Below, piece after piece: positions 8,403 through 17,338 of a stretch of DNA of 58,681 bases. This DNA comes from Bacteroidales bacterium (GTDB lineage Bacteria > Bacteroidota > Bacteroidia > Bacteroidales > Muribaculaceae), in contig DXXM01000019.1 in NCBI GenBank assembly GCA_019416285.1, forward strand, positions 1 through 58,681, written 5' to 3'. Under the pieces are notes generated by a model. The model did not search any database, was not told the DNA's origin, and was given only the letters and a program-made list of their open reading frames with translations. A program made the translations under genes and the position numbers. Numbering within the stretch: the stretch's first letter is position 1; each line of letters starts with the position of its first letter.

Positions 8403-10109
8403 TTACTTCCTGTTATTTTTCTTCTTTTCCGCGATTTTAGAGTAGTCACGCTCCGGGTCGGCAATCTCGCTGTGGATACGCTTGCCGTAGAAATCGGCGC
8501 CGGTCAGGGCACCGACCACCTTGCGGGCATCGGCCTTCTTCACATCGAAGAGCGAATAGCCGGGCAGGAGGTCGATACGGCCTACGTCGACGCGCTTGCC
8601 GGTGACGAGCTTGTTGAGCATGTCGATAAGATTGCCTGCGAAGAAGCCGTCGCGCTTGCCCACGTTGATGTAGATGCGCTCCATGCCACGCTCAGCGGTA
8701 CGGCGGTCCTTCTCCTTGTCGTTTTTCGGACGCTCATGTTCCTGCTTGCGTCCTTTGCGATCCTCCTTCGACGGCTTGACGTCGATGAAATCGATGTTGG
8801 GCGCATCCTTGTAGTATTCGAGCAGGCGGTTAAACTCGAGGGAGATTACGCGCTTGAGCAAATCCTCCTCCGAGAGCCATTCGAGCTTGCGGGAGATGCC
8901 GGGCAGATAGGCCGCAATCTCCTCCTCGTTGACTTTGACACGCTCGATGCGGTCTGCGAGGTTATAGAGCTGCTTCTCGATGATGTGTTCGGGGGTCGGG
9001 ACATCCTTGCGCTCGAACTTCTTGCCGATGATGCGCTCGATTTCGCGGAGCTTGCCTTTCTCGCGCGAGTGGATGATGGCGATTGAGACGCCCGACTTTC
9101 CGGCACGTCCGGTTCGACCCGAGCGGTGGGTATAGACGGCGGTATCGTCAGGCAGACCGTAGTTAATCACATGGGTGAGGTCGTCGACATCGAGGCCACG
9201 GGCAGCCACGTCGGTAGCCACGAGCAGACTCACCACACGGTCACGGAATTTCTTCATCACGATGTCGCGCTGCTGCTGAGAGAGGTCGCCGTGGAGCGCT
9301 TCGGCATTGTAGCCGTCGCGGATAAGATTGTCGGCAATCTCCTGGGTATCGCGGCGCGTGCGGCAGAAGATGATGGCGTAGATATTCGGCGAGTTGTCGA
9401 CGATGCGCTTCAGGGCGAGATACTTGTCGCGCGCGTTGACCATATAATATATATGGCGCACATTTTCGGCGCCCTCGTTGCGCGTGCCGACCACGATTTC
9501 CTCATAGTCTTTCATGTAGCGCTTGGCTATCTTGAGAATGTCGGCCGGCATAGTGGCCGAGAAGAGAAGCATCTTGCGCTCCTCGGGGACGTAGGAGAGG
9601 ATTTCCTCGAGCGAGTCGAGGAAACCCATGTTGAGCATCTCGTCGGCCTCGTCGAGCACCACGGTGTGGACATCGTCGAGCTTCACAACCCCGCGCTTGA
9701 TAAGGTCGATGAGTCGGCCGGGGGTGGCCACGATAATCTGCACGCCCTTCTTGAGCATGCGTATCTGACTCTCGATGCTCGAACCGCCATAGACAGGGAG
9801 CACCTTGACCGACGGGATATATTTCGAAAAGTCTGCGAGGTCACTGCCTATCTGCAGACAGAGTTCACGCGTCGGGGCGAGGATAAGAGCCTGCGGACGG
9901 TTGATTTTCGGGTCGATGCGCTGGAGCACCGGGAGGCCGAAAGCCGCAGTCTTGCCCGTGCCGGTCTGGGCAAGGGCTATAATATCGTGTGCGTCGCCGA
10001 GCAGACGGGGTATCACACGTTCCTGAATCGGCATCGGGTTCTCAAAGCCCAGCTCTTCCACTGCTTTCCGCAGCGGTTCGCTGACGCCGAGTTCTTCAAA
10101 TGTTTTCAT
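8403..10109 (-). CDS. DEAD-box ATP-dependent RNA helicase (DbpA/CsdA-like)
   Basis: A 568-residue RNA helicase. Core motifs in order: the Q-motif region F..LGV...L (N-terminus), AQTGTGKT (motif I, about 46-53), PTRELCLQ, DEAD (about 154-157), SAT, and HRSGRTGRAG (motif VI, about 329-338). A DbpA-type RNA-binding domain lies near residues 480-550 (RIYINVGKRDGFFAGN...). A charged Lys/Glu/Arg linker separates core and RNA-binding domain. Such proteins remodel rRNA and mRNA, often in ribosome assembly or the cold. It starts at the ATG at 10109, with an AT-rich intergenic region upstream. Confidence 0.93.
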   Translation of the reverse strand: MKTFEELGVSEPLRKAVEELGFENPMPIQERVIPRLLGDAHDIIALAQTGTGKTAAFGLPVLQRIDPKINRPQALILAPTRELCLQIGSDLADFSKYIPSVKVLPVYGGSSIESQIRMLKKGVQIIVATPGRLIDLIKRGVVKLDDVHTVVLDEADEMLNMGFLDSLEEILSYVPEERKMLLFSATMPADILKIAKRYMKDYEEIVVGTRNEGAENVRHIYYMVNARDKYLALKRIVDNSPNIYAIIFCRTRRDTQEIADNLIRDGYNAEALHGDLSQQQRDIVMKKFRDRVVSLLVATDVAARGLDVDDLTHVINYGLPDDTAVYTHRSGRTGRAGKSGVSIAIIHSREKGKLREIERIIGKKFERKDVPTPEHIIEKQLYNLADRIERVKVNEEEIAAYLPGISRKLEWLSEEDLLKRVISLEFNRLLEYYKDAPNIDFIDVKPSKEDRKGRKQEHERPKNDKEKDRRTAERGMERIYINVGKRDGFFAGNLIDMLNKLVTGKRVDVGRIDLLPGYSLFDVKKADARKVVGALTGADFYGKRIHSEIADPERDYSKIAEKKKNNRK

Positions 10110-10176
10110 TATATATGCAATATTTTAATTATACTCATTTCTATATATAACCGATTCGGAGGCAGTAAAGTTTCTA

Positions 10177-11565
10177 TTATCTTACCCAGGCGGTGGGATT
10201 TAGTTTCTGGCGCTCGTTTCGGATTTCGAAATGGAGTATTGTGCGGTTGCCGTCGTCCGGATCGGAGAAAATCTGACCCAGCGGCTGGCCGGCGCTTACA
10301 CTGTCGCCCTGCTTGACGCTGACGGAGGCGAGGCCGGCATAGATGGTGATATATTTTCCGTGGCGAATCATGACGATTGAGTTGAAACCGTCCTGTCTGA
10401 AGATGGCCGAAACCTTGCCGGCAAACACGGCGCGCGCCTTGCTCCCCTTGGCCACCTCGATGTCTATGCCGGAATTGTCGGTCTCGACATGGCGCAGCGT
10501 CGGGTGAGGCTGACGACCAAAACGGCGCACAATCTTGTAGTTTCCGGCCACGGGGAAGAGCAGGCGTCCCTTGTTGGCCTCAAATGAGCCGCTGAGGGCT
10601 GACGAGGCGGTGGAAGCAGCAGTCTGCGTGCGGGCATTGGCCGAGGCCACATCCCGGGCGGAGCGTTCTTCCCGCGTATCGCGGGCTGGGGCATCATCCT
10701 TGTCGCGGGCGGCGCTTTCCCGTTTCGAGGCCTTCGCCTTGGCAGCGGCCTTACGGCGCGCCTCCTCTTCGCGTGCTATGCGTGCCTGCTCCGCGGCTAT
10801 GAGTCGGTCAAGCTCACGGTCGAGCGCGGCCGCACGCTTTTTCTGCTCGCTGAGCGAGCGTTTGAGCGCCGAATCCTCCTTACGGAGCTTGCTGACCATC
10901 TCTTCCGACTGCACCTGCTGTTTCGACAGAGTCTGCTGGGTTTCAGCGGCCTTGCGGAAGGCCACATCCTGACTGTGGCGCAGCGAGGTCAGATGGGCCC
11001 GGCGCTCGGCAATCCGGTCGATACCCTCGCGGATACGGTCGGCCTTGCGCTCGCGCCACGAAGAGAACTGGCGCAGATAGCGGATGCGGCTGTAGGCCTC
11101 GGAGAAAGTTTTGGAGGAGAAAATGAAGGTGATGTCGCTCGTGGCGCTGGAATGAGGCTGCAATTCCTTGAGAGCCTTGACATAGGCCTTGCGCATATCC
11201 TCGAGGTCACCTTCGAGCGTCCTGATGGAGTCGGCGGTGACGTTTATCGCCGAGCCGAGCGAGTCGATGTGGCTGCGCAGACCCTGCACCTTGCTGCGGT
11301 TTGCCTCGATGTCGGCGTTGAGCGAGTTGAGGCGGTTGAGCTGACGGTTGAGCTCCTTGGTGTTGGTCTGCAATTTAGTCGCCGTCTCCGAGATTTTGCG
11401 CTCGGTGGAGGTCTTGTCCTTCTTCACAGTCTCGACAGTGCGCTGCGGAGTGCGTGAGGCCGCTTTCCTGCGCCGGTTCTGGGCGTCGGCAAAGGATACC
11501 GCGATTGCAATCGCAGCCAGCACAATGATGAAGCGTCGGCTCCACAGTTTAAAGCACCTTGACAT
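10177..11565 (-). CDS. EnvC-like murein hydrolase activator, M23 peptidase domain
   Basis: A 462-residue exported protein with a signal peptide (ends near SFADAQ). Long coiled coils span about residues 40-260, then an Ala/Arg/Asp-rich linker, and a C-terminal LytM/M23 domain from about 330 to 462 (GNYKIVRRFGRQPHPTL, SGIDIEVAKGSKARAVFAG, VMIRHGKYITIYAGL, LHFEIRN). The metal-binding HxxxD of active M23 enzymes is not kept: NSGIDIE replaces the usual HxGxD. This suggests an EnvC-like activator of amidases rather than an endopeptidase. It is the last gene of a dut-TPR-DUF4292-envC set. Confidence 0.88.
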   Translation of the reverse strand: MSRCFKLWSRRFIIVLAAIAIAVSFADAQNRRRKAASRTPQRTVETVKKDKTSTERKISETATKLQTNTKELNRQLNRLNSLNADIEANRSKVQGLRSHIDSLGSAINVTADSIRTLEGDLEDMRKAYVKALKELQPHSSATSDITFIFSSKTFSEAYSRIRYLRQFSSWRERKADRIREGIDRIAERRAHLTSLRHSQDVAFRKAAETQQTLSKQQVQSEEMVSKLRKEDSALKRSLSEQKKRAAALDRELDRLIAAEQARIAREEEARRKAAAKAKASKRESAARDKDDAPARDTREERSARDVASANARTQTAASTASSALSGSFEANKGRLLFPVAGNYKIVRRFGRQPHPTLRHVETDNSGIDIEVAKGSKARAVFAGKVSAIFRQDGFNSIVMIRHGKYITIYAGLASVSVKQGDSVSAGQPLGQIFSDPDDGNRTILHFEIRNERQKLNPTAWVR

Positions 11566-11659
11566 AACGGAGGATGAATGACGGAATATGACGGATGATT
11601 GAATGACGATATTTGATACGTGAGGAGGAGCTGAGTGAGGAGCTTTTCAGGCCGCGTCT

Positions 11660-12535
11660 CTATTTCTGCTTGAGCTTTCCGAGGATGTCGGCGGCCTTGA
11701 CACGTGTGTAGCCGCGGGGCACCGACCAGCTCTTGGCATAGCCCCTGCCCCACTCAGCCTTGCGGGGATTCAGCTCCAGCTCGCCGCTGAAGGTACCGCG
11801 CGAGGTAGGTGCGGAGATGAGTGTGGTGCCGGCAAGGGGGCCGGTAGCCGAACTTGCGAAGTCGGAATACTCTGCGGTAATCGGAGCACGCGAGGGGATG
11901 TTGACTGTCAGCAGCTCGACATTGCCGGTCGGGGTGTCGACGGTGAAATCATAGCTCATGCCGAATGGCGAGCGCGAGGGGGTGATGCTCCATGTGGCGG
12001 CTGTGCCCTCTATCTTGCAGTCCGAGAAGCGCACCGCGTTCTCGCCGAGCACAAAGGGGCGTCCGAGCAGCATATCCTGCACATTGCCCACGGTGGCCGG
12101 AAAACCGCCGAGAAGGTCGCTGATTTTTTCGGCAAAATATATCCTCTCAAGTTTGTAGAGAGCATAGATGCTGTCGGGAGTCACCATCACCGAAGCCACC
12201 TCCATGCCTAAGAAACGGAACGAGAGATGGATGGAGCGGTCGCGCACCATAGTGAGTGTGCCGCCCACATTGAACCTCTTCGGGCTCTTGAGACTGAGGT
12301 TCACGGGCACTTTCATCTCCTCCCAGGAAGTGTAGCTTCCTTCGAGGCGGTCGAAGAGGTTGCGGAGTTCCTGACGCCCGAGAGTGGCGCCGGCCGACGG
12401 CTGATAGACTCCGGACGACGCGCCGGCCGACTTACCGGAACGGCACGACACACTCAGAAGCGGGAGAAGGATGACAAGCAGCAGCGCGGCCGGGGTAAGA
12501 CGGCGACAACGGCTGCGGAATATGTTCAATATCAT
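11660..12535 (-). CDS. DUF4292 lipoprotein
   Basis: A 291-residue lipoprotein with lipobox LLSVSC (Cys about 31) after a hydrophobic segment. The remainder resembles the DUF4292 (LolA/LolB-like beta-sheet) family of Bacteroidota, with VPVNLSLKSPKRFNVGGTLTMVRD and SFRFLGMEVASVMVTPDSIYAL. The function is not established; the fold suggests lipid or lipoprotein handling. The start overlaps the stop of the upstream TPR gene by four bases, so the two are probably translationally coupled. Confidence 0.85.
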   Translation of the reverse strand: MILNIFRSRCRRLTPAALLLVILLPLLSVSCRSGKSAGASSGVYQPSAGATLGRQELRNLFDRLEGSYTSWEEMKVPVNLSLKSPKRFNVGGTLTMVRDRSIHLSFRFLGMEVASVMVTPDSIYALYKLERIYFAEKISDLLGGFPATVGNVQDMLLGRPFVLGENAVRFSDCKIEGTAATWSITPSRSPFGMSYDFTVDTPTGNVELLTVNIPSRAPITAEYSDFASSATGPLAGTTLISAPTSRGTFSGELELNPRKAEWGRGYAKSWSVPRGYTRVKAADILGKLKQK

Positions 12536-14274
12536 TTGAAGAAATATGTCTTATGTTTCACTTTCTTTTCGAGGAGCTTGTTGTCGGGGGCGAGTTTGAG
12601 CGCCTCTTTCCAGAATTCGAGGGCACCGTCGGGGTCACCGTCCATAAAATAGATGTCGCCGGCGTGTTCGAGTATCTCCTCCGAGCGCTCGTCGGTCAGG
12701 CCGAGAGTGCGGTCCATCACCTCGCGGGCCTTGGCATAGTCCTTGCGCTTGAAGAGCACCCAGGCGTAGGTGTCGAGAGTGGTGGGGTTGTCGGGCTCGG
12801 CTGCCGTAGCCTTTTCAATCATCGAGAGGGCATTGTCGAGGTCGCGCCCCTCGCAGGCGAGGTAGTAGGCGCAGTTATTGAGCGCGAGAGAGTTGTCTGG
12901 GTCATATAGGAGCGCTTTCTGATAGTAGGTGAAGGCGCTGTCGGTGAGCTGACGGGCATAGAAATTGTCGCCCATCGCCCCGTATATGCGCGAGATGGTG
13001 CCGACGTCGGTCGAGTCGATGAGCTCGAGTGCCCGGGCATATTCCACGGGAGCCTTCTCGCGCTCCCCTTTCTGATCATAGATAGAGCCCAGCACGAGAT
13101 ACTGGCGTCCGTTTTCGGGATAATAGCGCAGCGAGCGCTTGATGGCGTCGAGAGCCTTGTCGAGCTGCTCTTCCTGAAGGTAGAGCGAGGTCAGCATCTC
13201 CCAGCTCTGTTCGTCGGCCGGGTCGAGGTCGAGCGAGCGCTCGGTCTGCTCGGCGGCCTTGGCATAGTCCTTGACCACTATGAGATAGCGGGCATAGAGG
13301 GCATGGATGTCGTGCTCGTGGGGATGCTGGTCGATGAGCACGTCGAAGAGATGGCCCACGCGCGGAAGCTGCGTCGAGTCATTATACATTTCCTGGATAT
13401 AGCTGCGGAGGATGCCGAGTTTGGTCTCCACATCGAGGTCTTTCTGCTGGAGTGCCTGAAAGACTTCCCGGTTAAAGGCCGCGCTGTCGCCCAGCGACTT
13501 GTAGAACTGCGCACGCGAATAGTAGGCGAGGCCGTAAGAGGGGTCAGTCACACAGGCGCTGTCGTAGAAGGCCTTCGCCTGGTCGTTGAGGCCGAACATG
13601 GCGTAAACGTCGCCCGAGAATATCTGATAGTCGACATTTTTTGGTGATGCGGCACGCAGACGGTCTACCTCACCAAGTATCGAGGCTGTGTCCTGAAGTG
13701 AGAAGTAGAGCTGTATCTTTTTAGATGACAGAGGGATGCTCATGCCTTCGGCCACCTCTACGGAATCGTAGACGGCAATCGCGCGGTCACGGTCTGCGTC
13801 CGTACCACCCTGTCCGAGAGCGTTGGCATAGCGGTAGGTGACTTCAAGACGATCGGGATAGTAGGTGTGGAGCCTCTCCCAAGTCCTGACGGCCTCATCA
13901 CGGTTGAGAAGCTGCTCGCTGAGCATGGCGTAGCGGCTGCCGTAGTAGAGGTCAGATGGATTCGCCTCGTTGTAGTCACGCAGCAGTTGCATGGATCTGT
14001 CGAGCTGCGCCGAATCGGTCTGCGACAGCTTGAGCAGATAGATTGAAAGCTCGACCCCGACATCCTTGTCGTCGCCGTTGAGCTCGGCGGCACGCTCAAG
14101 GAGCGAATAGGCCGCGTCGTGCTGTCCCTGCGATTTTGCTCTCAGGGCTTCGAGATAGATATAGTCAGCTTTGCGGATGTCCTCGGACGCGGCGGCATCG
14201 CGGCGCCCTTTGGCCATCACGGTCAGGGCTCCGAGCGCAAGGAGCGTAAGGATGAGAATGGGCAGATTTTTCAT
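12532..14274 (-). CDS. Tetratricopeptide repeat protein
   Basis: A 580-residue exported protein with a short hydrophobic N-terminus (LPILILTLLALGALTVMA) and TPR repeats along most of its length. Clear helix pairs include QHDAAYSLLERAAELNGD, YGLAYYSRAQFYKSLGD, EQSWEMLTSLYLQEEQL and NCAYYLACEGRDLDNAL. It is a scaffold-type protein, likely periplasmic or inner-membrane anchored. Position between dut and the DUF4292 gene is the usual Bacteroidales order. No catalytic domain is visible. Confidence 0.88.
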   Translation of the reverse strand: MKNLPILILTLLALGALTVMAKGRRDAAASEDIRKADYIYLEALRAKSQGQHDAAYSLLERAAELNGDDKDVGVELSIYLLKLSQTDSAQLDRSMQLLRDYNEANPSDLYYGSRYAMLSEQLLNRDEAVRTWERLHTYYPDRLEVTYRYANALGQGGTDADRDRAIAVYDSVEVAEGMSIPLSSKKIQLYFSLQDTASILGEVDRLRAASPKNVDYQIFSGDVYAMFGLNDQAKAFYDSACVTDPSYGLAYYSRAQFYKSLGDSAAFNREVFQALQQKDLDVETKLGILRSYIQEMYNDSTQLPRVGHLFDVLIDQHPHEHDIHALYARYLIVVKDYAKAAEQTERSLDLDPADEQSWEMLTSLYLQEEQLDKALDAIKRSLRYYPENGRQYLVLGSIYDQKGEREKAPVEYARALELIDSTDVGTISRIYGAMGDNFYARQLTDSAFTYYQKALLYDPDNSLALNNCAYYLACEGRDLDNALSMIEKATAAEPDNPTTLDTYAWVLFKRKDYAKAREVMDRTLGLTDERSEEILEHAGDIYFMDGDPDGALEFWKEALKLAPDNKLLEKKVKHKTYFFK

Positions 14275-14299
14275 TTGACTAAGCTATGCGTAAAAGGGC

Positions 14300-14743
14300 T
14301 CAATTGACACCTGTGTGGCCAAAGCCTCCTTCACCGCGCTCGGTCTCGTCGATGCGGTCGACCTGCTCCCAGTCGACATGGACATATTCCTTGATCACGA
14401 GCTGGGCGATGCGCTCGCCGTCGGTGATGGTATAGGGTTCGTTTGAGAGATTGATGACAATAATTCCGATTTCACCCCGGTAGTCGGCGTCGATGGTTCC
14501 GGGCGTGTTGACGAGTGAGATTCCGTGTTTCAGCGCCAGTCCTGAACGCGGACGCACCTGGCACTCATAGCCTTGCGGCAACTGCATGCGCAGTCCTGTG
14601 GGTATGAGGGCACGCTGGAGGGGCTGGAGGGTAAGGGGAGCGTCGAGCTTGGCGCGGACATCCATTCCCGCCGACGAATGAGTCTCGTAGGCCGGGAGCT
14701 GGTTGTTTGAGTCATTGATGATTTTAACCTTGATGTGTTGCAT
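14300..14743 (-). CDS. dut: dUTP diphosphatase
   Basis: A 147-residue trimeric dUTPase that hydrolyses dUTP to dUMP and pyrophosphate. Motifs: SSAGMDVRA (motif 1), RPRSGLALKHG (motif 2), VNTPGTIDADYRGEIGIIV (motif 3), GERIAQLVI (motif 4) and the C-terminal GEGGFGHTG (motif 5). All five are intact. The ATG at 14743 (MQHIKVKI) was chosen because residues upstream in the open frame are unlike the family and the length then fits. It heads the minus-strand block toward EnvC. Confidence 0.96.
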   Translation of the reverse strand: MQHIKVKIINDSNNQLPAYETHSSAGMDVRAKLDAPLTLQPLQRALIPTGLRMQLPQGYECQVRPRSGLALKHGISLVNTPGTIDADYRGEIGIIVINLSNEPYTITDGERIAQLVIKEYVHVDWEQVDRIDETERGEGGFGHTGVN

Positions 14744-14888
14744 CTGGAGCAGTGAAAAACGGTTGAAAAATAGTCGAAAAGCGAAATCTTTATTAATTAA
14801 CAAGCGAAAGTAGCAAAATTCTTTCAATTCCGACGAGTTTTTCACTCACAAATTGAAAAAGCCCCCGATGAAATTATCAAAATTAAGT

Positions 14889-14896
14889 TAACTTTG
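14889..14896 (+). promoter_or_regulatory. Putative Bacteroidota -7 box upstream of four-helix-bundle gene 1
   Basis: TAACTTTG fits the TAnnTTTG -7 consensus. Transcription from here would give a leader of about 220 bases running through the 9-nt array before the ATG at 15124. No good -33 box was seen. The 14744-15123 gap holds only this site and the array. Confidence 0.5.
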
Positions 14897-14940
14897 CAAT
14901 CGGGAAACTATCCGGGGAAGCAGCCCAAGAGCAGCGATAA

Positions 14941-15048
14941 GAGTTTAAAGGCTCTAAAGTTTTCAGGAGCTTTAAAATTTTATAAGGTCTTTAGGGTCGT
15001 TAAAGTCCTTAAAGACCTTAAAGACTCTACCCTCCTTAAAGTCTCTAC
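14941..15048. repeat. 9-nt phased tandem array A (12 units), upstream of four-helix-bundle gene
   Basis: Read in steps of nine from 14941, twelve consecutive units stay in phase. The core consensus is roughly AGwCyTTAA (units such as GGTCTTTAG, AGTCCTTAA, AGACCTTAA, CCTCCTTAA). Units are degenerate rather than identical. GGTCTTTA-like and TAAAGACC-like units make part of the array self-complementary. No spacers are present, so it is not CRISPR. It ends 75 bases before the gene. Confidence 0.85.
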
Positions 15049-15123
15049 CCACCCTGCCCCCGGAAGTCTCCGTCACTCTCCTGAAATCAACCCAATCACC
15101 AACCCATCTAACCCCTCTCCGCC

Positions 15124-15669
15124 ATGACAGACCTGATTCCTCACCGGGGCAATTACAAGAAGCTCCTTTCCTATCAGAAAACCAATATTATTTTCCAGAT
15201 CACATGCTATTTCTGCAATAATTATCTGACCAAAGGTGACCGCACTGTGGATCAGATGATTCAGGCGGCGCGGAGCGGCAAGCAGAACATAATCGAGGGG
15301 TGTTCGGCATCGTCGACGTCGGCCAAAACTGAAATAAAGCTGATAAATGTTGCGAAAGCAAGTCTGCGCGAACTGCTTGAGGATTTTGAGGATTATCTGC
15401 GCACTCACGGTCATCGCATCTGGGAGAAAGGGAGCGTCGAATATGAGGCCATGCGCAAACTTGGCCGCGAACAGAACTCGCCGGAATTCTACATGCAGCT
15501 GATTTCTACCCGTCCACCCGAAACAATCGCCAACATAGCGGTGATATTGCTCAACCAGGCCGACTATCTGCTTTTCCGGCAATTACAGCGCTTAGGCAAT
15601 GACTTTCTAAACGAAGGAGGATTTACTGAAAAGATGTATAATCTGCGAAAAGAGCAGAGAGGGAGGTGA
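15124..15669 (+). CDS. Four-helix-bundle protein (23S rRNA-IVP / Avd-like family)
   Basis: A 181-residue, largely helical protein. It carries the family signature GDRTVDQMIQAARSGKQNI.EG (about residues 38-59), then helices KTEIKLINVAKASLRELLEDFEDYL and a C-terminal ETIANIAVILLNQADYLLFRQL. This is the four-helix-bundle family that includes 23S rRNA intervening-sequence proteins and the Avd accessory proteins of diversity-generating retroelements. No 23S rRNA or reverse transcriptase is nearby, so neither known context applies. It is flanked on both sides by 9-nt phased arrays that share direct repeats. A frameshifted relative lies at 28.4-29.0 kb. Molecular function is unknown. Confidence 0.85.
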   Translation: MTDLIPHRGNYKKLLSYQKTNIIFQITCYFCNNYLTKGDRTVDQMIQAARSGKQNIIEGCSASSTSAKTEIKLINVAKASLRELLEDFEDYLRTHGHRIWEKGSVEYEAMRKLGREQNSPEFYMQLISTRPPETIANIAVILLNQADYLLFRQLQRLGNDFLNEGGFTEKMYNLRKEQRGR

Positions 15670-15701
15670 GTGAGGCAAGCGGTAAAAAAACTTTTGAAAA
15701 G

Positions 15702-15836
15702 AATAGGGTTCTTGAAAAGTAGGGTCCTTAAGGTCTTTAGAGTCTTTAAGGTCCTTAACGACTCTATTTGCGCTAATCCTCCGCCCTCTCCCTAAAGACA
15801 CTAAAGACTTTAAAGACCTTAAGGACTCTATTCCGG
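15702..15836. repeat. 9-nt phased tandem array B (15 units), downstream of four-helix-bundle gene
   Basis: From 15702 fifteen 9-base units stay in phase. The left half reads TAAGGTCTT-like (TAGGGTCCT, TAAGGTCTT, TAGAGTCTT, TAAGGTCCT) and the right half reads its near reverse complement (CTAAAGACT, TTAAAGACC, TTAAGGACT). A transcript can therefore fold back on itself. It starts 32 bases after the stop codon and shares direct repeats with array A. Confidence 0.85.
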
Positions 15837-15902
15837 CCCCTGTGTCGATTGTGAAATTTTCTTTAAATCGCGGCGTTTTTAGCTGGTTTGGGAGATTTTT
15901 AG

Positions 15903-15910
15903 TAACTTTG
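15903..15910 (+). promoter_or_regulatory. Putative -7 box for the PPIase-ostA-mutL operon
   Basis: TAACTTTG matches TAnnTTTG and lies 43 bases before the GTG start at 15954. A T-rich stretch stands in the -33 region. Confidence 0.55.
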
Positions 15911-15953
15911 GGGCTGATATTCGCAATTCTCACATTTATCATCAGTTAAGCAC

Positions 15954-17318
15954 GTGAAAATCAAATCAATCATACTGCTTGGAGTGCTCCTTCTCTCGGG
16001 AGCAGCCTATGTGTCGGCCGGCACCGATAATGTCGCTGAGGAAGTGGCATGGGTGGTAGGCGACCAGCCCATCTGGAAATCGGAAATCGAGGAGGCTTAC
16101 CAGAATATGCTCTTCGAGAGAATCCCCATCTCCGGAAATCCCTACTGCGTTGTCCCCGAACAGCTTGCAATCGAGAAACTCTATCTCCACCAGGCCGAGA
16201 TGGACACCGTCGAGATTCCTGACGCCATGGTGTTCCAACAGGTGGAAAGCACCCTCAACAACTACATCTCCAACCTCGGCTCAAAGGAGAAAGTCGAGCA
16301 ATACTTCAACAAGTCAATCCCCGCCCTCCGCGAGTCGCTCCGCGAGATGGTGAGCAACCGCGGACGCGTGGAGCAGGTGCAGCGCAACCTGACTGAAAAC
16401 ATCACCTCCACACCCGCCGAGGTGCGCCGCTTCTTCGAGAAACTCCCCGCCGACAGTGTGCCCTGGGTGCCCCTGCAGGTCGAGACACAGATTCTCACCG
16501 TGGCCCCCGCTATTCCCCGCGAGGCTATCGAGGACGTGAAAGCCCGTCTGCGCAACTTCACCGAGCAGGTCAACAAGGGTGAGAGCTCCTTCTCCACCCT
16601 CGCCATCCTCTACTCCGAGGACCCCGGCAGCGCAAGCCGCGGCGGTGAGCTCGGTTTCAGCGGACGCGCCCAGTTCGTGCCTGAATTCTCGGCCGTGGCC
16701 TTCAACCTCAACGACCCCAAGAAGGTGTCGAAAATCGTAGAGACCGAATACGGCTTCCACATCATCCAACTCATCGAAAAACGTGGTGACCGCATCAACG
16801 TGCGCCACATCCTCCTCAAGCCCAAGGTGGCCGAGAAGGACCTCACCGAAGCCATCAACCGCATGGACTCACTGCGCACCGACATCGAGGACAAGAAATT
16901 CACCTTCGAGGAGGCCGTGACATTCATCTCACAGGACAAGGACACCCGCAACAACCGCGGCCGCATGATCAACTCCAACACCGGCTCGACCCGTTTCCAG
17001 ATGGACGAGCTCCCGCAGGAAGTGGCTAAGCTCGTCAGCGACATGGAGCCCGGCGACATCTCAAAGCCTTTCATCATGACCGACCCCAAGACCAACCATG
17101 AGATTGTGGCGCTCGTGAAGCTCTCGGCACGCATCCCCGGCCACAAGGCCAATATCAGCGACGATTTCCAGCTCATCAAGTCAATCTACGAGGCATCGCG
17201 CCGCAAGGAAGTGCTTGACACCTGGCTCGCAAACAAAATCAAAAACACCTATATCCGTATCGAAGACGGCTGGCGCGACTGCGAGTTCCAGCACAAAGGC
17301 TGGATCAAGCAGCAATAA
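15954..17318 (+). CDS. SurA-like periplasmic peptidylprolyl isomerase (two PpiC domains)
   Basis: A 454-residue exported chaperone with a signal peptide (IILLGVLLLSGAAYVSAG). A SurA-type N-terminal helical region (about 25-165) is followed by two parvulin domains, about 172-268 (SEDPGSASRGGELGFSGR, TEYGFHIIQL) and about 275-385 (NVRHILLKPKVAEKD). It probably assists folding of outer membrane proteins. It begins at GTG 15954; no in-frame ATG sits before the signal peptide. It precedes the OstA-like gene by 20 bases, as in other Bacteroidales, so these envelope-biogenesis genes are likely co-transcribed. Confidence 0.92.
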   Translation: MKIKSIILLGVLLLSGAAYVSAGTDNVAEEVAWVVGDQPIWKSEIEEAYQNMLFERIPISGNPYCVVPEQLAIEKLYLHQAEMDTVEIPDAMVFQQVESTLNNYISNLGSKEKVEQYFNKSIPALRESLREMVSNRGRVEQVQRNLTENITSTPAEVRRFFEKLPADSVPWVPLQVETQILTVAPAIPREAIEDVKARLRNFTEQVNKGESSFSTLAILYSEDPGSASRGGELGFSGRAQFVPEFSAVAFNLNDPKKVSKIVETEYGFHIIQLIEKRGDRINVRHILLKPKVAEKDLTEAINRMDSLRTDIEDKKFTFEEAVTFISQDKDTRNNRGRMINSNTGSTRFQMDELPQEVAKLVSDMEPGDISKPFIMTDPKTNHEIVALVKLSARIPGHKANISDDFQLIKSIYEASRRKEVLDTWLANKIKNTYIRIEDGWRDCEFQHKGWIKQQ

Positions 17319-17338
17319 ACCACTGAGCTGACCCCCTG

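Noticed and set aside
10177..11565. Active M23 metallopeptidase
   Set aside because: The HxGxD metal-binding motif is not preserved, so an EnvC-like activator is the better call.
14941..15048. CRISPR array
   Set aside because: Units are 9 bases with no spacers and no cas genes; CRISPR repeats are about 24-40 bases with unique spacers.
15124..15669. Diversity-generating retroelement accessory gene (avd)
   Set aside because: The protein family fits, but there is no reverse transcriptase, template/variable repeat pair or target gene nearby.
15124..15669. 23S rRNA intervening sequence
   Set aside because: No rRNA sequence flanks the gene; it lies between dut and a PPIase gene.
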